From Hemibagrus wyckioides (taxonomy: Eukaryota > Chordata > Actinopteri > Siluriformes > Bagridae), in the NCBI RefSeq assembly GCF_019097595.1, contig NC_080713.1, positions 4,831,199-4,895,198 on the forward strand: a stretch of DNA of 64,000 nt, given 5' to 3'. This document shows, piece after piece, positions 49,904-62,400 of the stretch. Each line of letters starts with the position of its first letter. Position 1 is the stretch's first letter. The notes below the pieces were generated by a model. That model saw nothing but the letters and a program-made list of their open reading frames with translations, did not search any database and was not told the origin of the DNA. Made by a program: the position numbers and the translations under genes.

Positions 49904-51151
49904 CACTATATTGCCAAAAGTATTCGCTCACCTGCCTTGACTCGCATATGATCTTAAGTGACATCCCATTCCTAATCCATAGGGTTCAATATGACGTCGG
50001 TCCACCCTTTGCAGCTATAACAGCTTCAACTCTTCTGGGAAGGCTGTCCACAAGGTTTAGGAGTGTGTTTATGGGAATTTTTGACCATTCTTCCAGAAGC
50101 GCATTTGTGAGGTCACACACTGATGTTGGACGAGAAGGCCTGGCTCTCAGTCTCCGCTCTAATTCATCCCAAAGGTGTTCTATCGGGTTGAGGTCAGGAC
50201 TCTGTGCAGGCCAGTCAAGTTCATCCACACCAGACTCTGTCATCCATGTCTTTATGGACCTTGCTTTGTGCACTGGTGCACAGTCATGTTGGAAGAGGAA
50301 GGGGCCAGCTCCAAACTGTTCCCACAAAGTTGGGAGCATGGAATTGTCCAAAATGTCTTGGTATGCTGAAGCATTCAGAGTTCCTTTCACTGGAACTAAG
50401 GGGCCAAGCCCAGCTCCTGAAAAACAACCCCACACCATAATCCCCCCTCCACCAAACTTTACACTTGGCACAATGCAGTCAGACAAGTACCGTTCTCCTG
50501 GCAACTGCCAAACCCAGACTCGTCCATCAGATTGCCAGATGGAGAAGCGCGATTCGTCACTCCAGAGAACGCGTCTCCACTGCTCTAGAGTCCAGTGGCG
50601 GCGTGCTTTACACCACTGCATCCGACACTTTGCATTGCACTTGGTGATGTATGGCTTGGATGCAGCTGCTCGGCCATGGAAACCCATTCCATGAAGCTCT
50701 CTGCGCTCTGTTCTTGAGCTAATCTGAAGGCCACATGAAGTTTGGAGGTCTGTAGCGATTGACTCTGCAGAAAGTTGGCGACCCCTTCGCACTATGCGCC
50801 TCAGCATCCGCTGACCCCGCTCCGTCAGTTTACGTGGCCTACCACTTCGTGGCTGAGTTGCTGTCGTTCCCAAACACTTCCACGTTCTTATAATACAGCT
50901 GACAGTTGACTGTGGAATATTTAGGAGCGAGGAAATTTCACGACTGGATTTGTTGCACAGGTGGCATCCTATCACAGTTCCACGCTGGAATTCACTGAGC
51001 TCCTGAGAGCGACCCATTCTTTCACAAATGTTTGTAAAAACAGTCTGCATGCCTAGGTGCTTGATTTTATACACCTGTGGCCATGGAAGTGATTGGAACA
51101 CCTGATTCTGATTATTTGGATGGGTGAGCGAATACTTTTGGCAATATAGTG
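49904..51151 (-). mobile_element. Complete Tc1-like transposon
   Basis: 1248 bp with perfect 29-bp terminal inverted repeats beginning CACTATATTGCCAAAAGTAT (49904-49932 and 51123-51151), flanked by TA on both sides (49902-49903, 51152-51153). It carries one uninterrupted transposase frame on the minus strand. A decayed sister copy is at 39282-40429. Confidence 0.95.
49986..51017 (-). CDS. Tc1/mariner transposase, open frame
   Basis: A 343-aa frame starting [15 protein letters not shown], the usual start and length for fish Tc1 transposases; the frame is open upstream to 51101 but only with internal or non-ATG starts. Helix-turn-helix: about residues 15-48 ([20 protein letters not shown]). 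An AT-hook-like GRPRK is at 59-63. Catalytic residues: D154 (LWSDESRF), D245 (FQHDCAPVH) and E280 ([13 protein letters not shown]), with 34 residues between the last two, the DD34E signature. A glycine-rich box ([10 protein letters not shown]) is at 188-197. No stop or frameshift is present. A few positions look unusual (C127, C131; E104 in RTERREL), so activity is not assured. It cuts and pastes DNA at TA sites. Confidence 0.92.
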   Translation of the reverse strand: MGRSQELSEFQRGTVIGCHLCNKSSREISSLLNIPQSTVSCIIRTWKCLGTTATQPRSGRPRKLTERGQRMLRRIVRRGRQLSAESIATDLQTSCGLQISSRTERRELHGMGFHGRAAASKPYITKCNAKCRMQWCKARRHWTLEQWRRVLWSDESRFSIWQSDGRVWVWQLPGERYLSDCIVPSVKFGGGGIMVWGCFSGAGLGPLVPVKGTLNASAYQDILDNSMLPTLWEQFGAGPFLFQHDCAPVHKARSIKTWMTESGVDELDWPAQSPDLNPIEHLWDELERRLRARPSRPTSVCDLTNALLEEWSKIPINTLLNLVDSLPRRVEAVIAAKGGPTSY

Positions 51152-51153
51152 TA

Positions 51154-52277
51154 GCTTATATGTGGAAAAAATAAATAATATAAATGCCCTACATGTGGCA
51201 AAGCAAATGGAGAAAACTGATTTTTTACATAAGAAGGTTTGTGACTTTTTAGTAAGAGCTTCAGGACAGGATTTCAGCTAATTTCAGCTAATTGCTATGT
51301 CTCTAGGATGGCATTAAGTTTTTCAAGTCTGGCATTTAATTAGTTTTGTTAGACAAATTAAACTGTTCTGTCATTTTTCCTATTAGTTAAGGATACAAAA
51401 AAAAAATATTTCTTTGTATTATTTATTTAGTATTTGAATCAAGTAGTCTGTTTATGTAGCATCAGGATGGCATATAGGTAAGTGACTTTACAGATCTTCC
51501 CTCTGTCAGTATTTGGATAATGGCGTTACAGGGCGCTGTCTCAGCCGTCAATCTGAAATCTCCCATTGGGTTGAGACCGGATACCTGTGAAGGTCATAGC
51601 ATCTGATCTACATCATTTTCCACTCAAGAAACTATACAACAACCCAAGATGGAGGCAGAGTCATCCTGGGATAGATCGCTGCCATCAGGACAGAAATATT
51701 TCATCACAGATAAAAAAAAAAAAACCAAGCCATAAATAAAGAAATACCTTCAAGGAAAAGAAACCATCAGATTTTCATTTCATTTGTCACCCTTGACGCT
51801 TGACGTCAGGAATTCGCCCTTGTTTCTGAGCTAAGGAGCTAAGAAGAGGTTCCAAAAGACAGAAATATTAGATGGAGTTTGGACTAAATGGTTTTGAAAA
51901 TCCCACTGTGCCAACAGATTTCTAGTGGCAGACCCCCTGTTGCACCAGATGCTATTTTTGTAGTAACCAAATTGGGGGGGGGCGCCAAAAAAATTTATAG
52001 TTCTTGTGCCTGCATTTAAATAGTTCAGATGATTTCAGCTTTTATCTTACCTCTGGGTTTCTGTGTGTGTGTGTGCAGTATTGGATTTTTATATCTGATT
52101 ATTTCTTACTTACATGCACTTTGTCCATAGAGGTATACATGTCAACAAGCTTTCTCATCAATTCCCCAAATAGAGCTGGAAGGAGGGGAGATGTGTAGCA
52201 GACTGATCATTCGGCTGTTTGGGAGAAATTACCCTCATCATTCATAAAGAGATACACAGCTGCCTGAGGGGGACCAG

Positions 52278-52326
<49 letters not shown>

Positions 52327-54603
52327 TGTGTGTGTCTCTCTCTTTTCCTTTATTTTTATCTGATATCTGACAAGTAAATGGATAATACCACATTACTTTT
52401 GCAGCATGTTCCTACACTGTGACAGAATTAATTTGTACAACAGAAAAAAAAAGCTTTAGAATGATAAGTGAGGAGTGAGTCTTTCAGAACGTATGCACTG
52501 AGTCTGGTTTAAATACTCAACTAATCATGTCAACTGCTACCGTTTATGGTTCAGAAATAGATGGAAAATGGTAGCTTTCAGGGAGCTGGGAAAAGATAGT
52601 GAAGAAGAAGAAGATGGAAAAGATGTTGAAAGTCAAAATATGTTAAGGTTGATGTTGGTTATTATTTTATTAGCACTGCTATCTCTATGTCTATACAATT
52701 TTATTAGCAAAATAAGGCTAAACCAGTCGCTGGAATAAAAAGAAAACGTTCTGAGATTGCGTTACATTAGGTTTTTCCTCAAACAAATCTACGTTACGTT
52801 TGCCAATGTCGCATAAACGTAATATTTGTCACGTTTACTTTGTTGGTTAGAGACTTCATGCTAGCTAGCTAGAACTAGCTTGCTGTATTGCTTCGAAAAC
52901 GTTAGCTTAGTAAACTCCCAGCAGGATTTTGTGAGAGAGTATCATTCTATCACACACAGAGAGAAAAATGGACTCGGGAAAAGTAGCCTTAGTCTTTTTT
53001 TAATGAAAAGTTTTGTTCACTGGCAGCAAAATGAGATATTGAAGAAGCAAGTAATACCTTCAGCCACAACCAGACAATGTGCATTTATCATCCATATGAC
53101 AACTTCAAAATAAAACCACAGAGAGTGTGTGTGTGTGTTTATATGTCACTCTCTGCCATGTCTTCAAGGGCAAATAAAATTCAGAGAACGTACCAGGCAA
53201 CAAATATCAATAATCATTCTCCCATCTAGTGCTGTCACCATTTAAGCCTTTATGAGCCACTTTGATGCATCTAGTGAAAGAAAAAAACAGAAAGGAGAGA
53301 GCCAGAAAGAAGGATGGGGGGGATGATAAAATAGAAAATGAGAAGAGAAAAAAGGGGTTGCCTGGAGCAGAAGGGGTGTAATTAACACGCCATAACTCCA
53401 GAAACACCTCTGTCTCATTAACTCTCCCTCTGTGACTCTCTCTTTTTTCAGTTTTCTCCTGTTTAACACTGCAATGCAGATGTGAGCATCGTACCCTGGC
53501 ACAGGAAAAAAAAAAAAAGTGTTTATTATGCAATAATGTTGTCGGATACCTTCATATCTGACAGGAGTCTGACTGCAAAGATTACCCAGAAATGCATGAT
53601 ATTTCGCAATATTTTTATGCGACTCGGAATTTAATCGAGAACGAACTTGATCAAATTCGATAAGTGAGACATTCTCCAATGCTATTTCAAGCATCCGCTC
53701 CAAAAGCACTCTAAAAAATCCTGGCTTGGAAAGCAAATGAATACGTTGAAACAAAGCGTGATTTGCATTCTCATTTTCTAAATGAGTTTGCACACTGTTG
53801 TTACCTCTGAGTTCACTTAAACACTTCTCTATAATTGTTGTCGTTATCTGCTAATGGCAGCTGCGCAAAGAGCCTCTTCTCCCCTATGAGCTCTGCTATC
53901 TCTGCCGGGGTTTATTGATAATTTCTGATAAAAATGGGCTGTTAATACAGGATGCTTACATGCAGATGTGAAGTGGGACTGTGCACTGGCTAATCATTTA
54001 TTTATTTATTTATTTATTTATTTATTGGTATATTATGTCCTCTAACAGAGCAACTTCCTTGTGTGTTTTGGTGGTTGTTAAACTATAAGCTGTAGAAAAT
54101 CTGTAAGAATGTAAAATCCTCTATTTATAATGCATTCTGAATGCAGGAATGCAATTTCTTACTTACTTACTATGACATTAAGGTCGAAATAAACCACTTA
54201 AATTTGCTCTTTAACCAAAAAAAAAAGTTGTCTGTCTGATTTCCTTGCCATATTGCTGGGCAGTGATAGCTCAAGTGGTTAAGGCTCTAGGTTGTTGGTC
54301 CAAAGGTTGGGGTTAAAAAGGTTTTCAAGTCCCAGCCAACACTGTTGGGCCCTTGAGCTCCAGGGGTGCTGTATTACGGCTGACCCTGCGCTCTGGCATC
54401 AATTTCCAAATATGAGATGTGTTAAAAATGTTTGCTGTAATGTATATGTAACATAATTAAAAGCTTCATCAGAGTCTTATAGACAGATGGCATTCCTAGT
54501 GCATGACATCTTGAACCAGTACCAGGATATATTTATTAACAGAGACTTTAGAGCCAAATACCATAAATGTAAACATAAAAAACATCCTAATGAGCGGATG
54601 ATC
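51154..54603. other. Intergenic region, no supported gene
   Basis: It contains a CT run (about 52280-52324), a TTTA run (about 53998-54026) and a SINE (54256-54468). The segment 51530-51700 (TCTCCCATTGGGTTGAGACC) looks like part of a dispersed DNA element. The segment 53816-53990 is complex unique sequence with homeodomain-like cores. Frames at 53207-53793 on the minus strand are long but have no recognisable domain. Confidence 0.5.
54256..54468 (+). mobile_element. tRNA-derived SINE
   Basis: An A box in GATAGCTCAAGTGGTTAAGG and a B-box-like TTTTCAAGTCCCAGCCAACA are followed by CTGTTGGGCCCTTGAGCTCC and CTGTATTACGGCTGACCCTG, ending in a TGTAATGTATATGTAACATA tail. This is a typical otophysan-type SINE. 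Fragments of the same family are at 7920, 41521 and 55683. Confidence 0.7.
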
Positions 54604-54605
54604 TA

Positions 54606-55089
<484 letters not shown>

Positions 55090-55682
55090 TATAATGTGTT
55101 ATTCACCTTGACATTACAAAGTTATATATTCTTGCAATTTATGGTGTTAGATTTACTTATGAGGATTTAAAAAGCTCATTCCAGTTGTAATAAGGCAATA
55201 TTTAATGATTTAATGATCATAATAATTTCAACTATTTCCTAAATATTATGGTAACATTACATTTACATTAAGAGTACATGAATAATTCTGCACTAATTAA
55301 TACTTAAACACGACTAATGATGAGTTAAGACATGTACTAATCACACACTAATGGATAGCTGAACTGAACTATGATGTGAGTTTAATGAATTAATGTGTGA
55401 ATAATGATCACCTTAAATACATGTAGTACATGTTTGTTAATGTATGTATTAACATGTAGGGGGCAAAGTAATGCAAACATGCTTTATAAGGAGGAATGGA
55501 AATTAATTGGAAATTGTTCACCCTTGTGTGTAAAGGAGCAGAGCCTCAGGCCCGAGCCACCCAGTGAGTGTACTTGTACTATAGTGGGGTTTGAAGAGAA
55601 ATGGATGGAGAATGATATGAAACTGGTCGAGAATAAATTTATGGTGTTTATTATTACAGCATCTTTGTAAAGTCATTAAGAG

Positions 55683-55830
55683 GGATGTGGGAGCTTAGTG
55701 GTTACAGTTGTGAGTTCAAGTCCCAGTTCCACCAGGCTGCCCCTGCTGGGCCTTTGAGCAATGCCCTTAATTGCTCAGTTGTATAAAAATGAGATAAAAT
55801 GTAAGTTGCTCTGGGTAAGGGTGTCCAAAT
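55683..55830 (+). mobile_element. tRNA-derived SINE, partial
   Basis: GGGAGCTTAGTGGTTACAGT (A-box region) and GAGTTCAAGTCCCAGTTCC (B box) precede TGCTGGGCCTTTGAGCAATG and GTAAGTTGCTCTGGGTAAGG. Confidence 0.65.
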
Positions 55831-55876
55831 ACCTTCCAGTGATGCTTATTTTAATGCAGCTGCATATGGATATTTA

Positions 55877-56355
55877 CACAAATCAGGCATAATCACTGAT
55901 GATCTCCTCATCATGGCACCTGTTAGTGGGTGGGATATATTAGGCAGCAGGTGAACATTTTCTCCTCAAAGTTGTTGTGTTAGAAGCAGGAAAAATGGGC
56001 AAGTGTAAGGATTTGAGCGAGTTTGATGAAGGGCCAAATTGTGAAAAACTCCAAAACTGCAGCTCTTGTGGAGGTGTTCCCGGTCTGCAGTGGTCAGTAT
56101 CTATCAAAAGTGGTCCAAGGAAGGAACAGTGGTGAACCGGCGACATGGTCATGGGTGGCCAAGGCTCATTGATGCACGTGGGGAGCGAAGGCTGGTCTGT
56201 GTGATCCGATCCAACAGATGAGCTACTGTTGATCAGATTGCTGAAGAAGTTGTATAGGTGTCAGAATACACATGATTTGTCAGGGCTGTTTTGGCAGCAA
56301 AAAGGGGACCAACACAATATGAGGCAGCTGGTCATTATGTTATGTCTGGTTGGTG
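55877..56355 (+). mobile_element. Tc1-like non-autonomous element (family 2)
   Basis: CACAAATCAGGCATAATCAC at the left and GGTCATTATGTTATGTCTGG at the right, flanked by TA. The interior is colinear with 54606-55089 but has extra small deletions, including loss of the CTAGACCACTGGATC region. It lies only about 790 bp from that copy. Confidence 0.78.
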
Positions 56356-56357
56356 TA

Positions 56358-58001
56358 TATCAACAGTTAGACATGATACAATTACTTTCATTCATAGTCT
56401 TTCTTGTAGAGCATGTTTGATTTATGGATCATCCCAAATCACATGCTTCTGCACTATTCTATCAGATATTGTAGTATAAATTGTGTGAAAATTCCACGTC
56501 ACATTATGTGCATTTGATGCCACTGAGAAACAGCTTATACTTCTAGTTAGTAAAAATATTATTGTTCCATTTGAGATGATATTCTCCTTCAGAAGAAATT
56601 TGGTGTTAATTAATACATTAACTAACAAACATCCATTAACATGTCCTTAAGGTGGTTGTTATCCAAACATAATGTCATCATTAAGGTTAGTGATTCATTA
56701 ATTTGCAATTAGTACATGCCTTGACTCCTTATTAGTTCATATTAGTTCACCAAATATTAATTCAGGTATTAATGCAGGATTATTCATGTACTGTGTTTTA
56801 TACTCACATGGACTTATACATTATTTTTTCTTTGTCATTCAAACAAACAGACCAACTAACTAAAGTATAAATTATTTTAGATTTTAGTGAATCGGTACCT
56901 CAATGTTTAGACATTTAGCTAGTTCTACTGACCGTGAGTCTTCTACTATTCAACAATATTCAGTCTGGTGTTTGTTCCAGCTCTTAGCACAGCCTTTTGC
57001 ACCAGCTGTGTGCCAGACATTAATGTCATCATTTCAGCAAAGCCAAACATACAAATGGCAACTCATTTCTCCTCTGATGTTACTAAGACAACCAAATGAT
57101 GTTGTTTACAGAGACCAGGCGCAGACCGCTGGACCACTTAGCAATCTGTTCACTTGAAATGAACATGTTATTATGCAAGAGTAGTTCTCAATGCGATTGT
57201 TTATCGGCCCCAAGACCCCCATGTAAAGACTGTCTATTCAGCATGTTACCAGATGGATAAAGGATGTATGGGTGTGTGTGTGTGTGTTTCTCCTGCAGTG
57301 TCTGTTCTTATTGGGTCACTGCTTCTTCCGTCATGCTGCACAGTGGAGCTGGGTCATCTAACTCAGTAGGAAGCCTAGGAAATGTCAACTATATGGGTGT
57401 GCGTGTGTGTGTGTGTGTGTTTCTTGGTAGGGATCAAATATCCCCACAAGGATAGAAATATCTAACTGATAGTTATGGGGAACATTTTTTTAAATGATTG
57501 CCGCTCATAAAGGCAGTACGATTCCTGGTGAACAATTTAAATACAAATAAGTTATAAGTATTTTCAAAAACATTAGCCAAAGAAAGCTGTAGTACAGGAC
57601 CGATATGTGGAAAACATGACACATTTTTACAGGACTGAACCAGATTTGTCCCATTTTTAATTGCATTGGAGCGCCAACCGTGCATAAATCCCTCCTAAAT
57701 CCCTGCTTTACAATAGAACCATAATTGCAGGAGTGTAATTGCATGCCAATGCTCTGCAACTCTGTGTATGTGTGTGTGTGTGTTCATCATTGCTCCCTGT
57801 GTCTACTTACAGTGAAGACCTCACTAATTACAACCACAGAAAATATGGGGTGGCAATTATCATAATGCAAAAATGGGGCATCAAGAGTGTCTGCTGACAT
57901 TCGATTTAACACACTCCATCTGCTGGAGGGAAGAGTTTTCTTAAAATTCTGTGTTTTTCTCACCAAAACCTGAGGTTACGAATCGTTTTATGCACTATTA
58001 G

Positions 58002-58091
<90 letters not shown>

Positions 58092-58160
58092 TCATATTTT
58101 ACTGTGCTTAAGAATTATTTAAAATTACTCATTGTATCAATACTGTATATTACTGAGGAT
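56358..58160. other. Intergenic region
   Basis: No gene is supported. GT runs occur at about 57271-57289 and 57401-57421, and a long ATA run at about 58000-58090 directly precedes the 40-bp minisatellite. Confidence 0.55.
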
Positions 58161-59465
58161 TACTGTACTTTATTGAGGATGAGGATTATACACTGTTTAA
58201 TACTGTACTTTATTGAGGATGAGGATTATACCCTGTTTAATACTGTACTTTATTGAGGATGAGAATTATACATGGATTAATACTGTACTTTATTGAAGAT
58301 CAGAATTATACATGATTTAATGCTATACTTTATTGAGGATGAGAATTATACACTGTTTAATACTGTAATTTATTGAGGATGAGGATTATACCCTGTTTAA
58401 TACTGTACTTTATTGAGGATCAGAATTATACCCTGTTTAATACTGTACTTTATTGAGGATGAGAATTATACACTGTTTAATACTGTACTTTATTGAGGAT
58501 GAGAATTATACACTGTTTAATACTGTACTTTATTGAGGATGAGAATTATACACTGTTTAATACTGTACTTTATTGAGGATCAGAATTATACCCTGTTTAA
58601 TACTGTACTTTATTGAGGATGAGAATTATACACTGTTTAATACTGTAATTTATTGAGGATGAGGATTATACACTGTTTAATACTGTACTTTATTGAGGAT
58701 TAGAATTATACACTGTTTAATACTGTACTTTATTGAGGATTAGAATTATACCCTGTTTAATACTGTACTTTATTGAGGATGAGGATTATACACTGTTTAA
58801 TACTGTACTTTATTGAGGATGAGAATTATACACTGTTTAATACTGTACTTTATTGAGGATTAGAATTATACCCTGTTTAATACTGTACTTTATTGAGGAT
58901 GAGGATTATACACTGTTTAATACTGTACTTTATTGAGGATTAGAATTATACACTGTTTAATACTGTACTTTATTGAGGATGAGGATTATACACTGTTTAA
59001 TACTGTACTTTATTGAGGATTAGAATTATACCCTGTTTAATACTGTACTTTATTGAGGATGAGGATTATACACTGTTTAATACTGTACTTTATTGAGGAT
59101 CAGAATTATACACTGTTTAATACTGTACTTTATTGAGGATTAGAATTATACACTGTTTAATACTGTACTTTATTGAGGATCAGAATTATACACTGTTTAA
59201 TACTGTACTTTATTGAGGATTAGAATTATACACTGTTTAATACTGTACTTTATTGAGGATGAGAATTATACACTATTTAATACTGTACTTTATTGAGGAT
59301 TAGAATTATACACTGTTTAATACTGTACTTTATTGAGGATGAGAATTATACACTATTTAATACTGTACTTTATTGAGGATTAGAATTATACACTGTTTAA
59401 TACTGTACTTTATTGAGGATGAGAATTATACACTATTTAATACTGTACTTTATTGAGGATGGGAA
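58161..59465. repeat. 40-bp minisatellite array, about 32 units
   Basis: The unit is TACTGTACTTTATTGAGGAT followed by GAGAATTATACACTGTTTAA. Variation is confined to a few sites: G/C/T at unit position 21, A/G at 24, A/C at 32 and A/G in ACTATTTAA/ACTGTTTAA. The array is open for long stretches because units keep the same length. Diverged half-units at about 59590-59620 suggest the ancestral sequence. Confidence 0.97.
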
Positions 59466-62400
59466 CTACGCACTACTCACTCATTCTATTAAAACAATAC
59501 TTCATTGCAGATGATCATGACTCAATCAGTTTATACTGTAGTCTATTATTACTATACATTATAGAATGTTGAGAATGGCTCAATCTATTAATACTGTACA
59601 TTATTGCAGATACGAATTAGTCCCATCATTATATCATGGATGAAAAACTCAACTACGTTCTTTATACCTTTTCATCTTTTGCTTGGATTACAATGCTAAA
59701 TAAATACATGGGAGTTCAAATAGTACATATTTCATCAGCAGCAGCAGTTTGCATAAAAACAACTAACATCACAAATTCTGTTATAATGAACCCTAAGGAA
59801 TATTATTCTGTAGTAATATGAATTCTACAGCAGATACAGATGCAGCTATTAGAGTGAGGGTTTAAATCTGGACAACACAATACTGGATTTTGATTTGCCA
59901 CAAATCTGATATAAACTGAATTTTGAGGAATAACAGTATACACTTAAGATAGCAGATGACCCAATGTTCCTTTACACTTATAAGGCTGAAAAAATGCCTG
60001 GAATATCTCTCGCCTCTTTCTTGTGTGTTAGACTGTTGAATGGTATTTGCTTTGCGTGAAGGAACTTTCTGCTGATGGACTCAAAGCCCATTTCACTGAT
60101 CCAAAGAAGTGCGCTCGTCTGTGATTGGTATTGGAAAAGCATTTGTCATAGCAAAGCCACACAAAAAGGGCTTTAAATATAAGGCAATCGCCTTGCCAGG
60201 CCTAGACTTGAATGCTATGTGTATGTGTTTGGACTCTGAAATGGTGCGGCTGCTGGATTATAATGGTAATCAGAGATGAGGCCAAAACAAAGTCAGCCCT
60301 GAAAGTGTGGCTTTCTCGCACAGATATTGACAAGGCTTTCTCACACTGGATAAAAGCTATAATTTAAAACTCATCTGAGGTTCAGCTCTCATTATTTGAT
60401 CCATATGCTCATTTCCCAGCTTGTCAGTGAGGCGCTGGGTGCTGAATGAAATCATTGTGTATGTGTGTGTGTGTGTGTGTGTTCACAAAGAAAGCTGTCC
60501 TCTAAGAACTGGACTTATTCTAGTCCATCTCCAAGCTTTGCTCATGAAAAAAAAAATATATGATGCCTTTAGTTTTTCTTTTTTTTTTTTTTTTACCATG
60601 GGAGATGATAAAGCTGTTGATTTCCTTTGCTATAGCACAGCACCATATATCTTCCCCAGCCTTGGAAATAGATCTTCACAATACTGTAGGACACAGAAGG
60701 TATGAGTGGGCGTGTTCTTCCATTTTGAACCTCCACTATAATAAGACCTTGTCATGGCAAAAGCTTCTGCTGCCAGAGTGCCTCCTCAAATAAGCACCTA
60801 TTGTGAAGTTGCGGCAGAAAGGAGTGCTGAGACAGCCATCATTGGCGGCAGAGAGAAAAATGGGGGTGGTGGAAGGAGTGAGAGAGAGAGAGAAAGAGAG
60901 AGAGAAAAAGAAGAGAGAGTGGGAAAGAAGATAACAGAAGTGTAGGGAAAATTGCAGAGTGATTTGCAGTGTTAGACATTTGAGCATCGCCTCCACAACA
61001 CACTGTTCTTTCTATTGTCCTCCACCACAGTAAGGAATCATTCTCTTTCTTTTTCCTTCTGTCTTCTGTACTCACATTCCCCTCCTCTCTCTGTCTCTTT
61101 CTCTGCCTGCCAGTTCATCAAAGCAGCAGGCCCTGTGATTCAGAACATGCTAAGCTTGAGCGAATAATTGATCAAAGTGAAAATGAAAACAATTGGCTTT
61201 GTGCTGCGGCAAGAAATGAAAGAGCCTCGGGGCAGTCAATCTGAGCATGTGGAGTTATGTACCATGACCAACTCATTCCAGTTTGGGTGCATATAGTATA
61301 TTTGAACCTGCATTAAAAGTCAGACGTTACCAAGAATAACAAATGGATTCTGCTAAAATAAAATAAAATAAAATAAAAAAAGTACTGAGATTTATCATTA
61401 AGCATTACGAATCAAAATACATCATTTTTGTCTTAAATCTTGCTTTTGCATCAGCATTTTATCAGCATTTTCCAGCACTGTGGCTCATTACACCAGATAT
61501 TACTGTTTCGTGACAATTTCTAAACTGTTCTATATGTTTTTTAAACTTAACTAAACTGATAATATTTCAATCCATGTGCAGTTCATGAAACATCACTTCT
61601 CTTATACAGCATTTAAGTGCATTAAACCTCAAACCAGCTTACCTGTCTGAATACTACCTGAATTGTTATTGGAACAATACGGATAATATCAAAGGTATGA
61701 GGGAACATGATTCTGAGAGAAAGAGAGAGAGAGAAAGAGAGAATTTTAACCAAACCTTTGCTTAAAATTTGCAAAAGCATCTAAAATTACACCAATTTAC
61801 CTGCTTCCCATTCAGGTTGTATTGCTGGGATTACACTCTGAATATGACTACTATTGTGTTGTAATTCTCCAACCTAGTATGTTAACTCCAAAGATCTTAA
61901 AACCCTTAAGAAAACATGGATCTTACATTTTTTAACAGAAAATAAGCATTTGCTTCCTTACTTATTGTATGGCTTAGAGACACAGAGTTACGAAGGCAGT
62001 TGTAGTGACCTTCTGACACAGTTGTAGTGACCTTCTAACACAGTAAAACGATAAGGCAGTCTCAAATGTGTCGTAACCACTTTATGACAGACGTGTGCAA
62101 TATTGGTCTATTATAAACAGATGAATTCTGTTTTCCTTGGCCTCATTTGCCCTTTTGTAAATATTCTATACCTTTAAAATTATGTAAGGTGCATCATTAA
62201 TAAATTACTGCATATTTAGCTTCAAGAAGGAAGGTTAAAAGATTTTAACACATTATTCACCTTCCCCGGATACAGACTTTTACAGTTTTGTGCATCCCTG
62301 CAGTCTATTGTGATCCAACCTGTACATTCCATCTATACAGTAATCTGGACATGACGAAATATCGCATGTTAATGATGAATATTCTCAAGCAGTACTGTAT

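Noticed and set aside
53207..53793. Two overlapping minus-strand frames of 108 and 183 aa
   Set aside because: They include a T-rich and serine/phenylalanine low-complexity part, show no known domain, and overlap each other in different frames.
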